Of a stretch of DNA of 64,000 bases, positions 36,530 through 45,372 are shown in pieces. The translations under genes and the position numbers were made by a program. This DNA comes from Draconibacterium mangrovi. Lineage in GTDB: Bacteria > Bacteroidota > Bacteroidia > Bacteroidales > Prolixibacteraceae. Positions within the stretch are counted from its first letter, which is position 1, and each line of letters opens with the position of its first letter. The stretch lies in NCBI RefSeq assembly GCF_010586825.1, contig NZ_JAAAGB010000001.1:1054001-1118000 (forward strand), written 5' to 3'. The notes beneath the pieces were generated by a model. That model made no database searches. It was not told the origin of the DNA and was given only the letters and a program-made list of their open reading frames with translations.

Positions 36530-37500
36530 GGTGGTGAGTTAATGGGTGACTGAGGAAGTGGGGAAATGGAATTTCGATTGAAGAATGATGATTAACGATT
36601 TTAGATTTTGAAAGTTTTCAGTCGCAGTCTCAGTTAGCAGAATGTCATCCTGAGCGGAGTCGAAGGATGGAGGGAAATTAGGGAATGAGTGATTGAGGAA
36701 CTGAGTTATTGAGTAATTGAGGAGTTGAGGGAATAAGTTATTGGGTGATTGAGGAATTTAGTAATTGCGGTGATGAGTTAATGGGTGATGAAGGATAAGC
36801 TCGAAGCTCGCAACTCGTAACTGATAGTTAATGAGTGAATGAGTAATTGGGTGATTGGGTGATTGAGGAAGTGAGGAGATGGAATTTCGATTGAGGAATG
36901 ATGATTAACGATTTTAGATTTTGAAAGTTTGCAGTCGCAGTCGCAGTTTACAGAAGTCATCCTGAGCGGACCTGTCCCGATCGAAGCATCGGGAGTCGAA
37001 GGATGGAAGGAAATTAGGGAATGAGTAATTGGGTAATTGAAGTAGGGAGTTAATGGGTGATGAAGGAGAATCTCGCAGCTCGTAACTGATAGTGAATGAG
37101 TAATTGGGTGATTGGGTGATTGAGGAACTGAGAACTGAATTTCGATTGAAGAATGATGATTAACGATTGTAGATTTTGAAAGTTCTCAGTCGCAGTCGCA
37201 GTTTACAAAACGTCATCCTGAGCGGACCTGTCCCGATCGAAGCATCGGGAGTCGAAGGATGGAGGGAAATTAGGAAGTGAGTAATTGGGTGATTGAGGAA
37301 CTTAGTGATTGAGGTGGTAAGTTAATGGGTGATGAAGGATAAACTCGCGACTCGTAGCTCGTGACTCGAAACTAAAATACAGGAATAACTTGAAGCTTGT
37401 AACTTGCAACTTGTAACTAAAAAGCAAATGCTTCAATCTTGAAAAGAATAATGCTAAAAACGAGCTTGTAGCTTGAAGCTAACAGCTAGTAGCTAAAAAA
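36530..37500. repeat. Tandem low-complexity repeat region between lytS and lytR
   Basis: Three degenerate copies of roughly 260-310 bases (about 36517-36831, 36835-37093, 37094-37372). Each contains runs of GTGATTGAG/GTAATTGGG-type 8-11-mers, then AATTTCGATTGAAGAATGAT and GATTAACGATT, then CAGTCGCAGTCGCAGTT, then GTCATCCTGAGCGGA...GTCGAAGGATGG, then CTCGCAACTCGTAACTGATA. Two copies carry an extra CCTGTCCCGATCGAAGCATC. A tail of AACTTGCAACTTGTAACT and AGCTAACAGCTAGTAGCTAA reaches the lytR ATG. No gene is supported inside it; a 60-residue minus frame is a repeat shadow. Confidence 0.85.
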
Positions 37501-38268
37501 ATGAAAATACTAATCGTAGAAGACGAACCATTGGCAGCGGCACAGCTGGCTGCGCATATTTCTGCCTTAAAACCGGAGGCGCAGATACTGGCAGTGTGCG
37601 ATACCGTAAAAGCCACGGTTGAATGGTTGCAAAACAACGAAGCGCCTGAGCTGGCGTTTTTTGATATTCAGCTGGGCGACGGACTGAGTTTTGAAATATT
37701 TGAACAGACCACCTTCAACCAGCCCGTAATTTTTACTACGGCTTACGACGATTATGCCATTCGTGCTTTTAAAGTGAACAGTGTGGATTATTTACTAAAA
37801 CCCATTGAACGCACCGAGCTAAAAAAGGCACTCGAAAAGTTTGATCAGTTAGCCAAACCGGCAACATCATCTTTTACTCCCGATATCCTGCACGAGGTTA
37901 TGGCCTCGCTGAAAAAGAAAAATTACAAGGAGCGTTTTTTGGTGAAAGTGGGCGCCCATCTTAGGGTGATTGAAACCACCGATGTACTGTATTTCTACAG
38001 TTTTGAGAAAGGTACTTACGCCAAACTTTCGGATGGTAAGGATTACCTGCTCGACCAGAGCCTGGAGCTGGTGGAAACGATGGTTGATCCCAACCTGTTT
38101 TTCCGTATTAACCGCAAATACCTGGTGGCTTTAAAAAGTATCAGCGATGTTATTGCCTACAGTAACTCGCGTTTAAAACTAAAGGTACAACAGGGCAATG
38201 ATGATGATTTCCTGGTGGCCCGCGAGAAAGTAAAAAGCTTTAAGAGCTGGCTGGAAGGATCAGTTTAG
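37501..38268 (+). CDS. LytTR-family response regulator
   Basis: The 255-residue regulator has a REC domain with D55 (ELAFFDIQLGDG) and the T/K positions in VIFTTAYDDYAIRAF and SVDYLLKPIE. A LytTR DNA-binding domain begins at about residue 145 (RFLVKVGAHLRVIETTDVLY) and ends with FFRINRKYLVALKSI...LKLKV. LytTR proteins bind direct repeats with 12-base spacing. Two such repeats lie at 32253 and 34593, upstream of genes in the same cluster. LytS at 35477 should phosphorylate it. A terminator follows. Autoregulation is not evident in the repeat region. Confidence 0.92.
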   Translation: MKILIVEDEPLAAAQLAAHISALKPEAQILAVCDTVKATVEWLQNNEAPELAFFDIQLGDGLSFEIFEQTTFNQPVIFTTAYDDYAIRAFKVNSVDYLLKPIERTELKKALEKFDQLAKPATSSFTPDILHEVMASLKKKNYKERFLVKVGAHLRVIETTDVLYFYSFEKGTYAKLSDGKDYLLDQSLELVETMVDPNLFFRINRKYLVALKSISDVIAYSNSRLKLKVQQGNDDDFLVAREKVKSFKSWLEGSV

Positions 38269-38295
38269 TTTTCAGTCTCATAAGACAGTTTTGCT

Positions 38296-38329
38296 GCCGC
38301 ACGACTCTATCGTGTGGCTTTTGTTTTTT
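38296..38329 (+). terminator. Terminator of the LytTR regulator gene
   Basis: GCCGCACGA (38296-38304) and TCGTGTGGC (38310-38318) pair with one wobble, followed by TTTTGTTTTTT. A CGAAAGGATTCGCGCGGTAG phrase just beyond recurs near 46793. Confidence 0.75.
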
Positions 38330-38394
38330 CTCTTACCACGCGAAAGGATTCGCGCGGTAGTGGATTTAAGTGAACGAATAGTTCGACAAGCTCT

Positions 38395-39279
38395 TTAATC
38401 GCGGTAACGTTTCAAAAGATCGTTGTAAGCATCGATGCGGCGATCGCGAAGGAAAGGCCAGATTCGGCGTACATCTTCGGTGCGTTTGCGATCGATTTCC
38501 ACAACTTCTATTTGCTCGTCGTGTGCCGAGAGCTGTTTAATAAATTCGCCCTGAGGACCTGCAACAAATGAATTCCCCCAAAACTCGATGCCGTTTCCTG
38601 TTCCGGTTTCATCGGGTTCAAAACCGGTACGGTTAACGCTGATTACGGGCAAACCATTGGCAACTGCATGTCCGCGTTGCGAAATGATCCATGCATCCAG
38701 CTGGCGGGCTTTTTCATCGTCGGTATCTGCAGGATCCCAACCAATGGCAGTAGGATAAATGAGCATTTCTGCTCCGGCAAGAGCCATTAAGCGCGCTCCT
38801 TCAGGATACCACTGATCCCAGCAAACCAGCAATCCCAATCGCCCAACGGAAGTGTTAATGGGTTCAAAACCCATATCGCCGGGGGTGAAGTAGAATTTTT
38901 CGTAAAACCCGGGATCGTCGGGAATGTGCATTTTGCGGTATTTCCCTGCCGTCGATCCGTCTTTCTCAAAAACCACAGCGGTGTTGTGGTACAATCCGGC
39001 AGCACGTTTCTCGAAAAGCGAAGTAACCAACACAACGCCATTTTCTTTAGCTGCTGCGGCATATATTTCGGTATCTTTTCCCGGTATCGGTTCAGCCAAA
39101 TCAAAAAGGTCGACATCCTCTACCTGACAAAAATAAAGACTGGCATGCAGCTCCTGCAACACAACCAATTCAGCTCCCATTTCGGCACATTTTTTAATGG
39201 CCTTTAAACTGTTTTGTGTGTTTTCTTCTTTGTTACCCGAACGTTTCTGTTGTATGATACCTACTTTTAGTTTGCTCAT
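38395..39279 (-). CDS. aguB: N-carbamoylputrescine amidase
   Basis: The 294-residue nitrilase-superfamily amidase has the Glu-Lys-Cys triad: Glu in VVLQELHASLYFC, Lys in YRKMHIPDDPGFYEKFYF, and Cys in GLLVCWDQWYPEGAR. The YEKFYFTPGD stretch and the Q-E-L-H start are typical of AguB rather than of other nitrilases. It converts N-carbamoylputrescine to putrescine, CO2 and ammonia. The adjacent agmatine deiminase gene provides its substrate, and both read leftward, 136 bases apart with a repeat-containing spacer. Confidence 0.9.
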   Translation of the reverse strand: MSKLKVGIIQQKRSGNKEENTQNSLKAIKKCAEMGAELVVLQELHASLYFCQVEDVDLFDLAEPIPGKDTEIYAAAAKENGVVLVTSLFEKRAAGLYHNTAVVFEKDGSTAGKYRKMHIPDDPGFYEKFYFTPGDMGFEPINTSVGRLGLLVCWDQWYPEGARLMALAGAEMLIYPTAIGWDPADTDDEKARQLDAWIISQRGHAVANGLPVISVNRTGFEPDETGTGNGIEFWGNSFVAGPQGEFIKQLSAHDEQIEVVEIDRKRTEDVRRIWPFLRDRRIDAYNDLLKRYRD

Positions 39280-39415
39280 GATCTTTATTCAATGTTTTTT
39301 GCCGTTTCACTGACCCCCTGAATCCCCCAAAGAGGGACGGTTCCTCCCCGCCAGCTGGCGGAAGATTAGAAGGGGTTTTCGTAATGTATTAAGGCATTCA
39401 ATTTTATAAGTTTAC

Positions 39416-40453
39416 TTAACTCTTCAATTTTACCGCTTCCGGATACTGCATGGTTACACAGTGCAGCGACCCGTGTTGTTCGATCAATACCCTGCAATTT
39501 ATTGGAATTATTTCTTTTTCGGGAAAAATCTGCTGCAAAATATCGATGGCTTCGGCATCTTGTTTTAACCCGTATACCGGTAGCAGCACTGCACCGTTGA
39601 TAATGGTGAAATTTGCATAAGTTGCCGGTAAGCGGTTTCCTTCGTCATCAAAACAAGGATCGGCAAACGGAAGTTCAACCAGTTTGTAGGGCGTTCCGTC
39701 TTCGGTGGTGAACTTTTCCAGTTCGGCTTTCATTTTTTGCAGCGCTCCGAAATGCTCATCTTCCGGATTGTTACACCCCACCCAGGCAATGGTATTTTCG
39801 TTACACAGACGGGCAAGTGTATCGATATGCGAATCGGTGTCGTCGCCGGCCAGGTAACCGTTATTGAGCCACAAAACACGTTTTGCCCCAAAATTCTGTT
39901 TCAGAATAGCCTCTATTTCCTGTTGTGTATACTGCGGGTTACGGTTCTCTTCCAGCAAACAATCGGTGGTGGAAAGTATCGTTCCTAAACCATCGCTTTC
40001 AATAGAGCCGCCTTCCAATACAAAGTCGAAACTTTTTAATTCGCAATGCTGAAGAATTCCCTGATCAAACAAACTTTTTGTGATTCGATTGTCCAGTCCG
40101 GCTTCGAATTTTTTCCCCCAGCCGTTAAAAATATAATCCTGAACAATGGCCTTTCCATCCTCAAGAACGGTGATTCCACCATGGTCGCGTGCCCAGGTGT
40201 CGTTCGACGGAGCTTCAGCAAAATAAACATTCGAAGTATTTCGGAAATAAGCACGAACACGTTTCACATCGTCGCAAACCACCAGTACTTTCTGAAAGCG
40301 GGCAGCGGCTTCAATTATATCCACAAAACAGGCACTGGCTTCCTCTAAAAGATAAGCCCAATCGCTGTCGGGATGCGGAAACGTAAGTTGTAAAAACGAC
40401 TGCGGCTCCCACTCGGCGGGCAAACGCAGACTCTGAACTGCTGAATTATTCAT
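39416..40453 (-). CDS. aguA: Agmatine deiminase
   Basis: The 345-residue peptidyl-arginine-deiminase-fold enzyme has the guanidino-binding WARDHGGITVLED, FVLEGGSIESDGLGTIL, the catalytic His in GDDTDSHIDTLARLC, and the C-terminal nucleophile Cys in IEQHGSLHCVTMQYP. It hydrolyses agmatine to N-carbamoylputrescine and ammonia. With aguB it forms the arginine-decarboxylase-dependent route to putrescine. No arginine decarboxylase lies in the window. The 274 bases upstream to 40727 show no gene. Confidence 0.92.
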   Translation of the reverse strand: MNNSAVQSLRLPAEWEPQSFLQLTFPHPDSDWAYLLEEASACFVDIIEAAARFQKVLVVCDDVKRVRAYFRNTSNVYFAEAPSNDTWARDHGGITVLEDGKAIVQDYIFNGWGKKFEAGLDNRITKSLFDQGILQHCELKSFDFVLEGGSIESDGLGTILSTTDCLLEENRNPQYTQQEIEAILKQNFGAKRVLWLNNGYLAGDDTDSHIDTLARLCNENTIAWVGCNNPEDEHFGALQKMKAELEKFTTEDGTPYKLVELPFADPCFDDEGNRLPATYANFTIINGAVLLPVYGLKQDAEAIDILQQIFPEKEIIPINCRVLIEQHGSLHCVTMQYPEAVKLKS

Positions 40454-40727
40454 GCTTCTTTCTGTAAACTTTCGGCCTCAAAAATAAAACGAAATTACAC
40501 AGTTTCAGCTATTCGGTAAAAGTTTCTCCACTCTTTTACGGGCAACATACAGATTCTCAATAAATCGTTATTTGAAACACCGAACCCGACCAGGATTTAA
40601 GTGATGATTTAAAACAGGTTGAGGGGGTGTAGTTTTTTTGAGAAAATGAATTAACTTTTAAACCGTAAAAATTAAAGAACCAGGAACAGAAAACCAATAT
40701 TATTGATACTAACCTTAATACTAATTT

Positions 40728-41111
40728 ATGCAAAGCAACATCGTTAGCTGGGTTGAAATTCCGGTAAAACAAATGGCACGCGCCATTAACTTTTACGAAA
40801 CAGTTTTTAGTGTTGGATTGGAAAAAAATCGTGGCAGGGAATTCGACATGGCCTGGTTCCCTTATTCAGAAGGTAAATACGGATCGGGAGCGGCACTGGT
40901 TCTCCACAAGGAGTTTTACCAACCTTCGCCTAACGGAGTGGTTGTTTACTTGGCTTCGCCTGCGGGAGATGTAAACGTGGAACTGGAACGGGTGGAAGAT
41001 GCCGGTGGAAAAATACTGCAGCATAAGAACAAGATCTCCGACGAATACGGATATCTGGCGGTTATCCTCGATACCGAAGGAAACAGGGTTGCATTGCACT
41101 CCAGGGAATAA
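40728..41111 (+). CDS. VOC-family protein
   Basis: The 127-residue glyoxalase-fold protein begins IVSWVEIPVKQMARAINFYE and has the central VLHKEFYQPSPNGVVVYL and the terminal Glu-less EGNRVALHSRE. This is the subfamily of small VOC proteins often named PhnB or lactoylglutathione lyase-like. The usual metal Glu in the last strand is replaced by Ala-Leu-His, so the metal site may be altered or absent. Its function is unknown. It stands alone beside a low-complexity spacer. Confidence 0.7.
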   Translation: MQSNIVSWVEIPVKQMARAINFYETVFSVGLEKNRGREFDMAWFPYSEGKYGSGAALVLHKEFYQPSPNGVVVYLASPAGDVNVELERVEDAGGKILQHKNKISDEYGYLAVILDTEGNRVALHSRE

Positions 41112-41224
41112 GGGATTGATTACTGGATTCTGGATACTTGTTTCTGGTTACTGGATACTGGATTCTGGATACTTGTGACTTGTAGCTTGAAACTTGTAGC
41201 TAATGACTAGTGGCTAGTGGCCAG
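41112..41224. repeat. Low-complexity phrase repeat (ACTGGATACT / CTAGTGGCTAGT family)
   Basis: Repeats of TACTGGATTCTGGATACTTG, then TGTAGCTTGAAACTTGTAGC, then TAATGACTAGTGGCTAGTGG abut the 3' end of the gene at 41214. The same phrases occur at 46825-46917 and in the tail of the lytS-lytR array. There is no coding potential of its own, although the last codons of the 41214 gene derive from it. Confidence 0.7.
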
Positions 41225-41672
41225 TGTTTACAATTTTATCAATTTGTGATTTTACTATTGAACACCCGATAAAATATGTAATCGAGGCGAATAGTAACCC
41301 AATAATCATTGAGATTAGTATCATTGAACTGACAAATAAGGTAAGCAAACCGATTAGCAGTCCGATTGAGATGGATAAAAACAATAATGCATCCAGCTTA
41401 ACCTCCCAAACTATTCTGATTTTTGTTGTATCGATTCTTTCAATCCGAATTATTCCTTCTCTTACTAATTTCATCGCATCGATTTTATTCTGTCCCGAAT
41501 GTGTCGTATTTCTCACTATTCGTTTGAATGTTATCGTATCGTTTTGAATTTCTGACTGGGCTTCAAAGGTTCTTAATGTTTCCTGAAGCTTTTTCTTGAA
41601 AGAATCAATATATAAATCTGAATCTTCATGAATTGTCTTTTCTGCTGTGTTCGAATATTTAAGTAAGCTCAT
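41214..41672 (-). CDS. Small two-helix membrane protein, unknown
   Basis: The 152-residue protein has a soluble N-terminal half with a strand-rich pattern (NDTITFKRIVRNTTHSGQNK and IRIERIDTTKIRIVWEV) and two adjacent hydrophobic segments at about 95-140 (LLFLSISIGLLIGLLTLFV and MILISMIIGLLFASITYFI). The pattern recalls small PH-like membrane proteins. I recognise no named family. Its last residues (VNTGH) run into the low-complexity repeat, suggesting the stop was acquired from it. It is the first of a small run of unknown minus-strand genes. Confidence 0.55.
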   Translation of the reverse strand: MSLLKYSNTAEKTIHEDSDLYIDSFKKKLQETLRTFEAQSEIQNDTITFKRIVRNTTHSGQNKIDAMKLVREGIIRIERIDTTKIRIVWEVKLDALLFLSISIGLLIGLLTLFVSSMILISMIIGLLFASITYFIGCSIVKSQIDKIVNTGH

Positions 41673-41817
41673 ATACTTTTCGATTTATGATGACATAAAA
41701 TTTTTCTCTATTGTTGGCATTGAAAGTTAAATATCCAGACTAAGTCTGGTTGCCATTGTGTTCTATCCCTGCCTCACCCACGAAGTTTTGGGGGCGCGGT
41801 AGCGGAGAGCGGTGAAA

Positions 41818-41973
41818 CTATTTCGAATCCATTTTTTTGATGATTTCTTTTAGCAGCTCGTTATGTTCCTGTTTTAGTTGAATAAATGTATTTACCCATT
41901 TAAAAATGAAATACAGAACGGCAACCACCAGGGCTACATAAATAAGAATTGGAAGAAAGATTAGTGTTTGCAT
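41818..41973 (-). CDS. 51-residue single-pass membrane protein
   Basis: An ATG at 41973 opens a 51-codon frame ending in TAG at 41818. It encodes MQTLIFLPILIYVALVVAVL, then YFIFKWVNTFIQLKQEHN, then a charged amphipathic end with EIIKKMDSK. One clear membrane helix is followed by a short coiled-coil-like tail, a typical Bacteroidota small membrane protein. The A-rich leader (ACCAAAACA) resembles that of the 42633 gene. It is too short for domain assignment; function is unknown. Confidence 0.6.
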   Translation of the reverse strand: MQTLIFLPILIYVALVVAVLYFIFKWVNTFIQLKQEHNELLKEIIKKMDSK

Positions 41974-42065
41974 TGTTTTGGTTTTTATTGTTTTTGAATT
42001 TTGTTCGTTATGTTTTGTCGTTACAAACGACTGTCTGTTTACCCCTCGTTACATACTTGAGGGAG

Positions 42066-42596
42066 TTAGAGAATTGAATCATCATTCTCTTTTATAATCT
42101 TTTTGACATTTAAATTTACCGCAACATTATTATACCTACACCATAGTTTTAAATCATTCTGCAACTGTTTGTCGTATAGGTTATCAAACCGGATAAGGCT
42201 ATTATCTTTTAGTTTTATCTGGTAATAATCTGAATGTTTATCCACTTCTCCTCCAATATAAGCAGCCGCTGCACTAAACTCTGTTTTTATCTCGTAAACT
42301 AATTCTATACTGTCGATAGAATTCGCATTTATATTCGTTTGTTTAAATCCATTTACCATTTTCCCTAAACAGATATTGTTTCTATCGATTGAAATTGGTT
42401 TTGTTGTTTTGAGCGTTTGATAACCAAGGTATGCAACTAAAAAGAACAGAAGGGCTAATAGTAAGTTCTTAGGGAAAGTTGGGATGCCGAAAAGCATTAG
42501 AAGTCCAAATACAACCAGAACCCCGGCTACAGTAACATGTTTGTAGTTATTATAATACTTAAGCTGATGATATGTTTTTGAGTTGATTCTATTCAT
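42066..42596 (-). CDS. Membrane protein with PH-like domain, unknown
   Basis: The 176-residue protein has two close hydrophobic helices at about 20-62 (VTVAGVLVVFGLLMLFGIP and NLLLALLFFLVAYLGYQTL). A strand-rich C-terminal half follows (ISIDRNNICLGKMVNG, YQIKLKDNSLIRFDNL). The architecture resembles small bacterial membrane proteins with a PH-like fold, but this is a shape-level guess. It shares direction and leader style with its neighbours at 41214-43214. No enzyme motifs are visible. Confidence 0.55.
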   Translation of the reverse strand: MNRINSKTYHQLKYYNNYKHVTVAGVLVVFGLLMLFGIPTFPKNLLLALLFFLVAYLGYQTLKTTKPISIDRNNICLGKMVNGFKQTNINANSIDSIELVYEIKTEFSAAAAYIGGEVDKHSDYYQIKLKDNSLIRFDNLYDKQLQNDLKLWCRYNNVAVNLNVKKIIKENDDSIL

Positions 42597-42632
42597 TTTA
42601 GGTTTTCCCTTGCAGTAACAATATTTTTAGAA

Positions 42633-43214
42633 TTATACCTCATCGCTAATGCTCCATTTCCACCAGATCTTTGCTTCGCCGGTTGAAAATTCGGTATGGC
42701 GTTCGGCTTTAACTCCGGGTTTAAACTCGCTGCCAAATCGTTCGTCCATGTTTACAAAACCCATATCACGGTCTTTCATGCTACCGAGTATATTCCCGAT
42801 CATGGGTATTGCCTTTTTGGCCACAACAAGCCAGGGTAATCCCGATCCCATAAGATCGGTTATAATCTCAAAAGCATCGCCGCCCAGTGTCTTCTGAAGG
42901 TTTGAGAGTGCTTCACCTACATTTCGTGTTTTATCTCTGCTTTGTCTCAGATAAACACGGGCTTTTATTTTTTTATCGGCAGGTAATCCGCGTTCGATTA
43001 CAAACATTCCGTCGGCTCCCGGACTTCCTTCAGGCTCGAAGTTGATGATATTCTCTTTGTTGGGTTTTAGCCGGATATACGGATCGGGAAAAGTAGAAAC
43101 AATCATTTTATCGTTATCCTCCGGATGTTCGGCAACCACGATAAAATACAGCCGCCATCTTTCTCTGTCTTTTAGAATCTGAAGTTTTGAGAATTCAAGG
43201 GTAATTGATTTCAT
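42633..43214 (-). CDS. Hypothetical protein, possibly beta-sandwich
   Basis: The 193-residue protein has no signal peptide. The N-terminal half is strand-like (KSITLEFSKLQILKDRERWR, IRLKPNKENIINFEPEGSPG); the middle is a helical segment (LSNLQKTLGGDAFEIITDLM) with a hydrophobic stretch LPWLVVAKKAIPMIGNILG. It ends EAKIWWKWSISDE. It could be membrane-interacting. I do not recognise the family. It lies directly upstream, in the minus-strand sense, of the 42066 gene and beside the ABC-3C operon, so an accessory role is possible but unproven. Confidence 0.55.
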   Translation of the reverse strand: MKSITLEFSKLQILKDRERWRLYFIVVAEHPEDNDKMIVSTFPDPYIRLKPNKENIINFEPEGSPGADGMFVIERGLPADKKIKARVYLRQSRDKTRNVGEALSNLQKTLGGDAFEIITDLMGSGLPWLVVAKKAIPMIGNILGSMKDRDMGFVNMDERFGSEFKPGVKAERHTEFSTGEAKIWWKWSISDEV

Positions 43215-43402
43215 TTGTTTTGTTTTTGGTTTTTATTCATTGTGTTTTGTTGTTGCAAACTTAGTGGAGTTGAAATTGAACGCTGATGACTTTGATTTTA
43301 CTGATTATCGCTGAATCTTTTACTCGCGTAAGGAATTATGTTGTTGTAACTACAGCTTGCTTTCCCTTCGTAACAAACTAGGAGGAGTTGAGTTGAGGCA
43401 AA

Positions 43403-45136
43403 CTATAAGTCATAATTTAAGTCAACCTGAATTCCAAGTAATTTATTTTCATCTGATTTGTCACTTAATTCAAGAACAATGTTATCTGTAATGTATTCTT
43501 TCATTTCCTCCGGTGTCAACTCATTTTCTAGACTGTCAGTTACATTTTGATTAATTGAGATAATATATTGAAAACCATTTTTACATTCTTTATTTGCAAT
43601 TGTAAACAAAGTGCTTATTTGACGAGGATCCATACCATCTAAAATTCGGCTATCGTGAAAAAGAAAGTCAACGTTGTGATTGTTGCGAGCGGTTAATATT
43701 GTCCAATCATAGCAAAACAATTTTACTTCATTTACCGAATCCCCTGCATCATCAGCAATTTTGGCATTTATTTCGAATCTTTTTTTATTTACATTCTCAT
43801 TGCTAAGAATTGTTATGCCACATTTTTTATCGTCATAAAACTGTTCAACAAATGATTTAAATCTTATTATATTATCGTTTGTTATAGATTTAATCTCATT
43901 TAAATACTTGCGAGTACTTGTGTTTTCATCAATAAAATCTTTGTTTATACCCTCAATTTTATCCTTATATTCTCCTTTAAGTTTTCGAAACTGATTGAGC
44001 TTAGTCAGTTTTTTATCGGTGTCTGATAGCTGTTTATTCAGTTTTGTGTATTCGTCTAATGCTCCATGCGCATTTAAATATTGAATTTTTTCATTTTCCC
44101 TTTTTGCTAGAATTTTGATGTTTGCCTGTATGTCGTGCAAATGCATTACAAACTTCTTCCTATCATCCATCAATCGCTTGATACGATTACTAATTATTTT
44201 ATTATTGAAAACTTCTAGATCATCTAGTCGTTTAATTATCATGTCAGACAACTGGAATTTAGCTTCTTTATAGAGTTTCTTAATTTTTTGTTTCGATACA
44301 TCAGGTTTGATTTCTAAACTTCTTTCGATATTTTTTAATGCATTTTCATATTTTGCTGCTTTGTTACTATATCTTTTGATCTCAGCTGAAAGGGCATCTG
44401 CTTCAAGCTCTATTTGTGCATAATCTTCCGCAATCTTAAAATTTGATAGATTAGTTTCAAGTTTTTTTAAAGTTGATTCAAGTTCAACTATTTTAATATC
44501 GATGTCCTCATCAGCATCTTCTCCTTCAAAATATGCTTTTAAAATTTCATCCTTCTCAATATTCTTCTTTTGTTGCTCAACTTTATCCAACGATTCTTTA
44601 AGCTCTGATTTCTTTAGTATTCTATTAATATCCAGGCCTAAAAGGAATGCATTGTTTATGGATTCAGTAATAGTTTTATCCTCCGCTTTAATGTATTTAT
44701 CATACGATATATAACTGTATTTGTATGGTCTAATGAAGCGAGAGATTAATCCTCGGAAGCTAATATATTTTGAGTCCTCAGGAATATCAAATAGTTCGTT
44801 TTCTAGGTTCTTTCTAAACTTATCTAAAGTGAGTTTTTCTTCATTTAGGAAGATTTCAGATTGATTTTCACATGCTCTTCTAGCGGTATATTCAACGCCT
44901 TTAATCTTGAAGTCAAGAGAAAACTCCCATTCTTTTAGTTTTTCTTCAAACTCTGGATAGGGGTTTGACCCCAAACAAAAATGTATAAGTGCAATAGTTA
45001 GGGATTTTCCAACACTATTGAAAGTTTTCCTTTTTTCATCTGTCTCCTTGATTGCGCTAATTATTGATACGCCTGTGGGATTAAATGGAATTGTATTAAA
45101 ACTCTCTTTGTTTGCTCTTAATTCAACTAATCGCAT
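43403..45136 (-). CDS. ABC-three-component system ATPase (DUF2326/YydB-like)
   Basis: The 577-residue SMC/RecN-like ABC ATPase has an N-terminal P-loop FNSVGKSLTIALIHFC (N40 to S45; the usual Gly is replaced), and a long central coiled coil (about 185-430, broken near 330). The C-terminal half-site has Walker B VDFLFHDSRILDGMDPRQ. The compact head, divergent P-loop and terminal DUF2326-type region match the ATPase of predicted ABC-3C conflict systems. It probably couples DNA or complex sensing to the effector at 45369. Its start overlaps the middle-component gene by 10 bases. The coding sequence is visibly more A+T-rich than its neighbours. Confidence 0.8.
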   Translation of the reverse strand: MRLVELRANKESFNTIPFNPTGVSIISAIKETDEKRKTFNSVGKSLTIALIHFCLGSNPYPEFEEKLKEWEFSLDFKIKGVEYTARRACENQSEIFLNEEKLTLDKFRKNLENELFDIPEDSKYISFRGLISRFIRPYKYSYISYDKYIKAEDKTITESINNAFLLGLDINRILKKSELKESLDKVEQQKKNIEKDEILKAYFEGEDADEDIDIKIVELESTLKKLETNLSNFKIAEDYAQIELEADALSAEIKRYSNKAAKYENALKNIERSLEIKPDVSKQKIKKLYKEAKFQLSDMIIKRLDDLEVFNNKIISNRIKRLMDDRKKFVMHLHDIQANIKILAKRENEKIQYLNAHGALDEYTKLNKQLSDTDKKLTKLNQFRKLKGEYKDKIEGINKDFIDENTSTRKYLNEIKSITNDNIIRFKSFVEQFYDDKKCGITILSNENVNKKRFEINAKIADDAGDSVNEVKLFCYDWTILTARNNHNVDFLFHDSRILDGMDPRQISTLFTIANKECKNGFQYIISINQNVTDSLENELTPEEMKEYITDNIVLELSDKSDENKLLGIQVDLNYDL

Positions 45137-45372
45137 AACATTAATTTTCCTTTTTCATCAATATCGATTGCACCAATCAAGTATAGATAATTTAGAGCTA
45201 AGATTAAATTATCGAAATCATGATATGCGGGATATCGTTTACTGTTATTAATTTTAGAGTACTTGTGCCATAACTCATCTACACTTTGTGGGATTTTTAA
45301 ATACCCTAATAAAATACCACCTAACCCTAACAATGATTCAGATAGACTTATATGTTTACTTGGTAAAATCAT
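45127..45372 (-). CDS. ABC-three-component system middle component (MC6-like)
   Basis: The 81-residue protein shows LSESLLGLGGILLGYLKIPQ, then VDELWHKYSKINNSKRYPAY, HDFDNLILALNYLYLIGAI and DIDEKGKLMLC. The VDELW and LALNYLYLIGAID elements are characteristic of small winged-helix-like middle components of ABC-3C systems. It probably bridges the ATPase and the effector. It overlaps the upstream effector gene by 4 bases and the downstream ATPase gene by 10 bases, a tightly coupled operon. Confidence 0.75.
   Translation of the reverse strand: MILPSKHISLSESLLGLGGILLGYLKIPQSVDELWHKYSKINNSKRYPAYHDFDNLILALNYLYLIGAIDIDEKGKLMLCD

Noticed and set aside
36778-36960. 60-residue minus-strand frame inside the lytS-lytR array
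   Set aside because: It is composed of the tandem phrase repeat (NHPITQLLIHSLT) with no start signal; it is a repeat shadow.
36530-37500. CRISPR array
   Set aside because: Repeat units are long and degenerate, lack fixed repeat/spacer lengths, and no cas genes are present.
43403-45136. Housekeeping SMC or RecN
   Set aside because: It is too short for SMC, the P-loop and the small partner genes with overlapping starts fit ABC-3C, and the neighbours are accessory.
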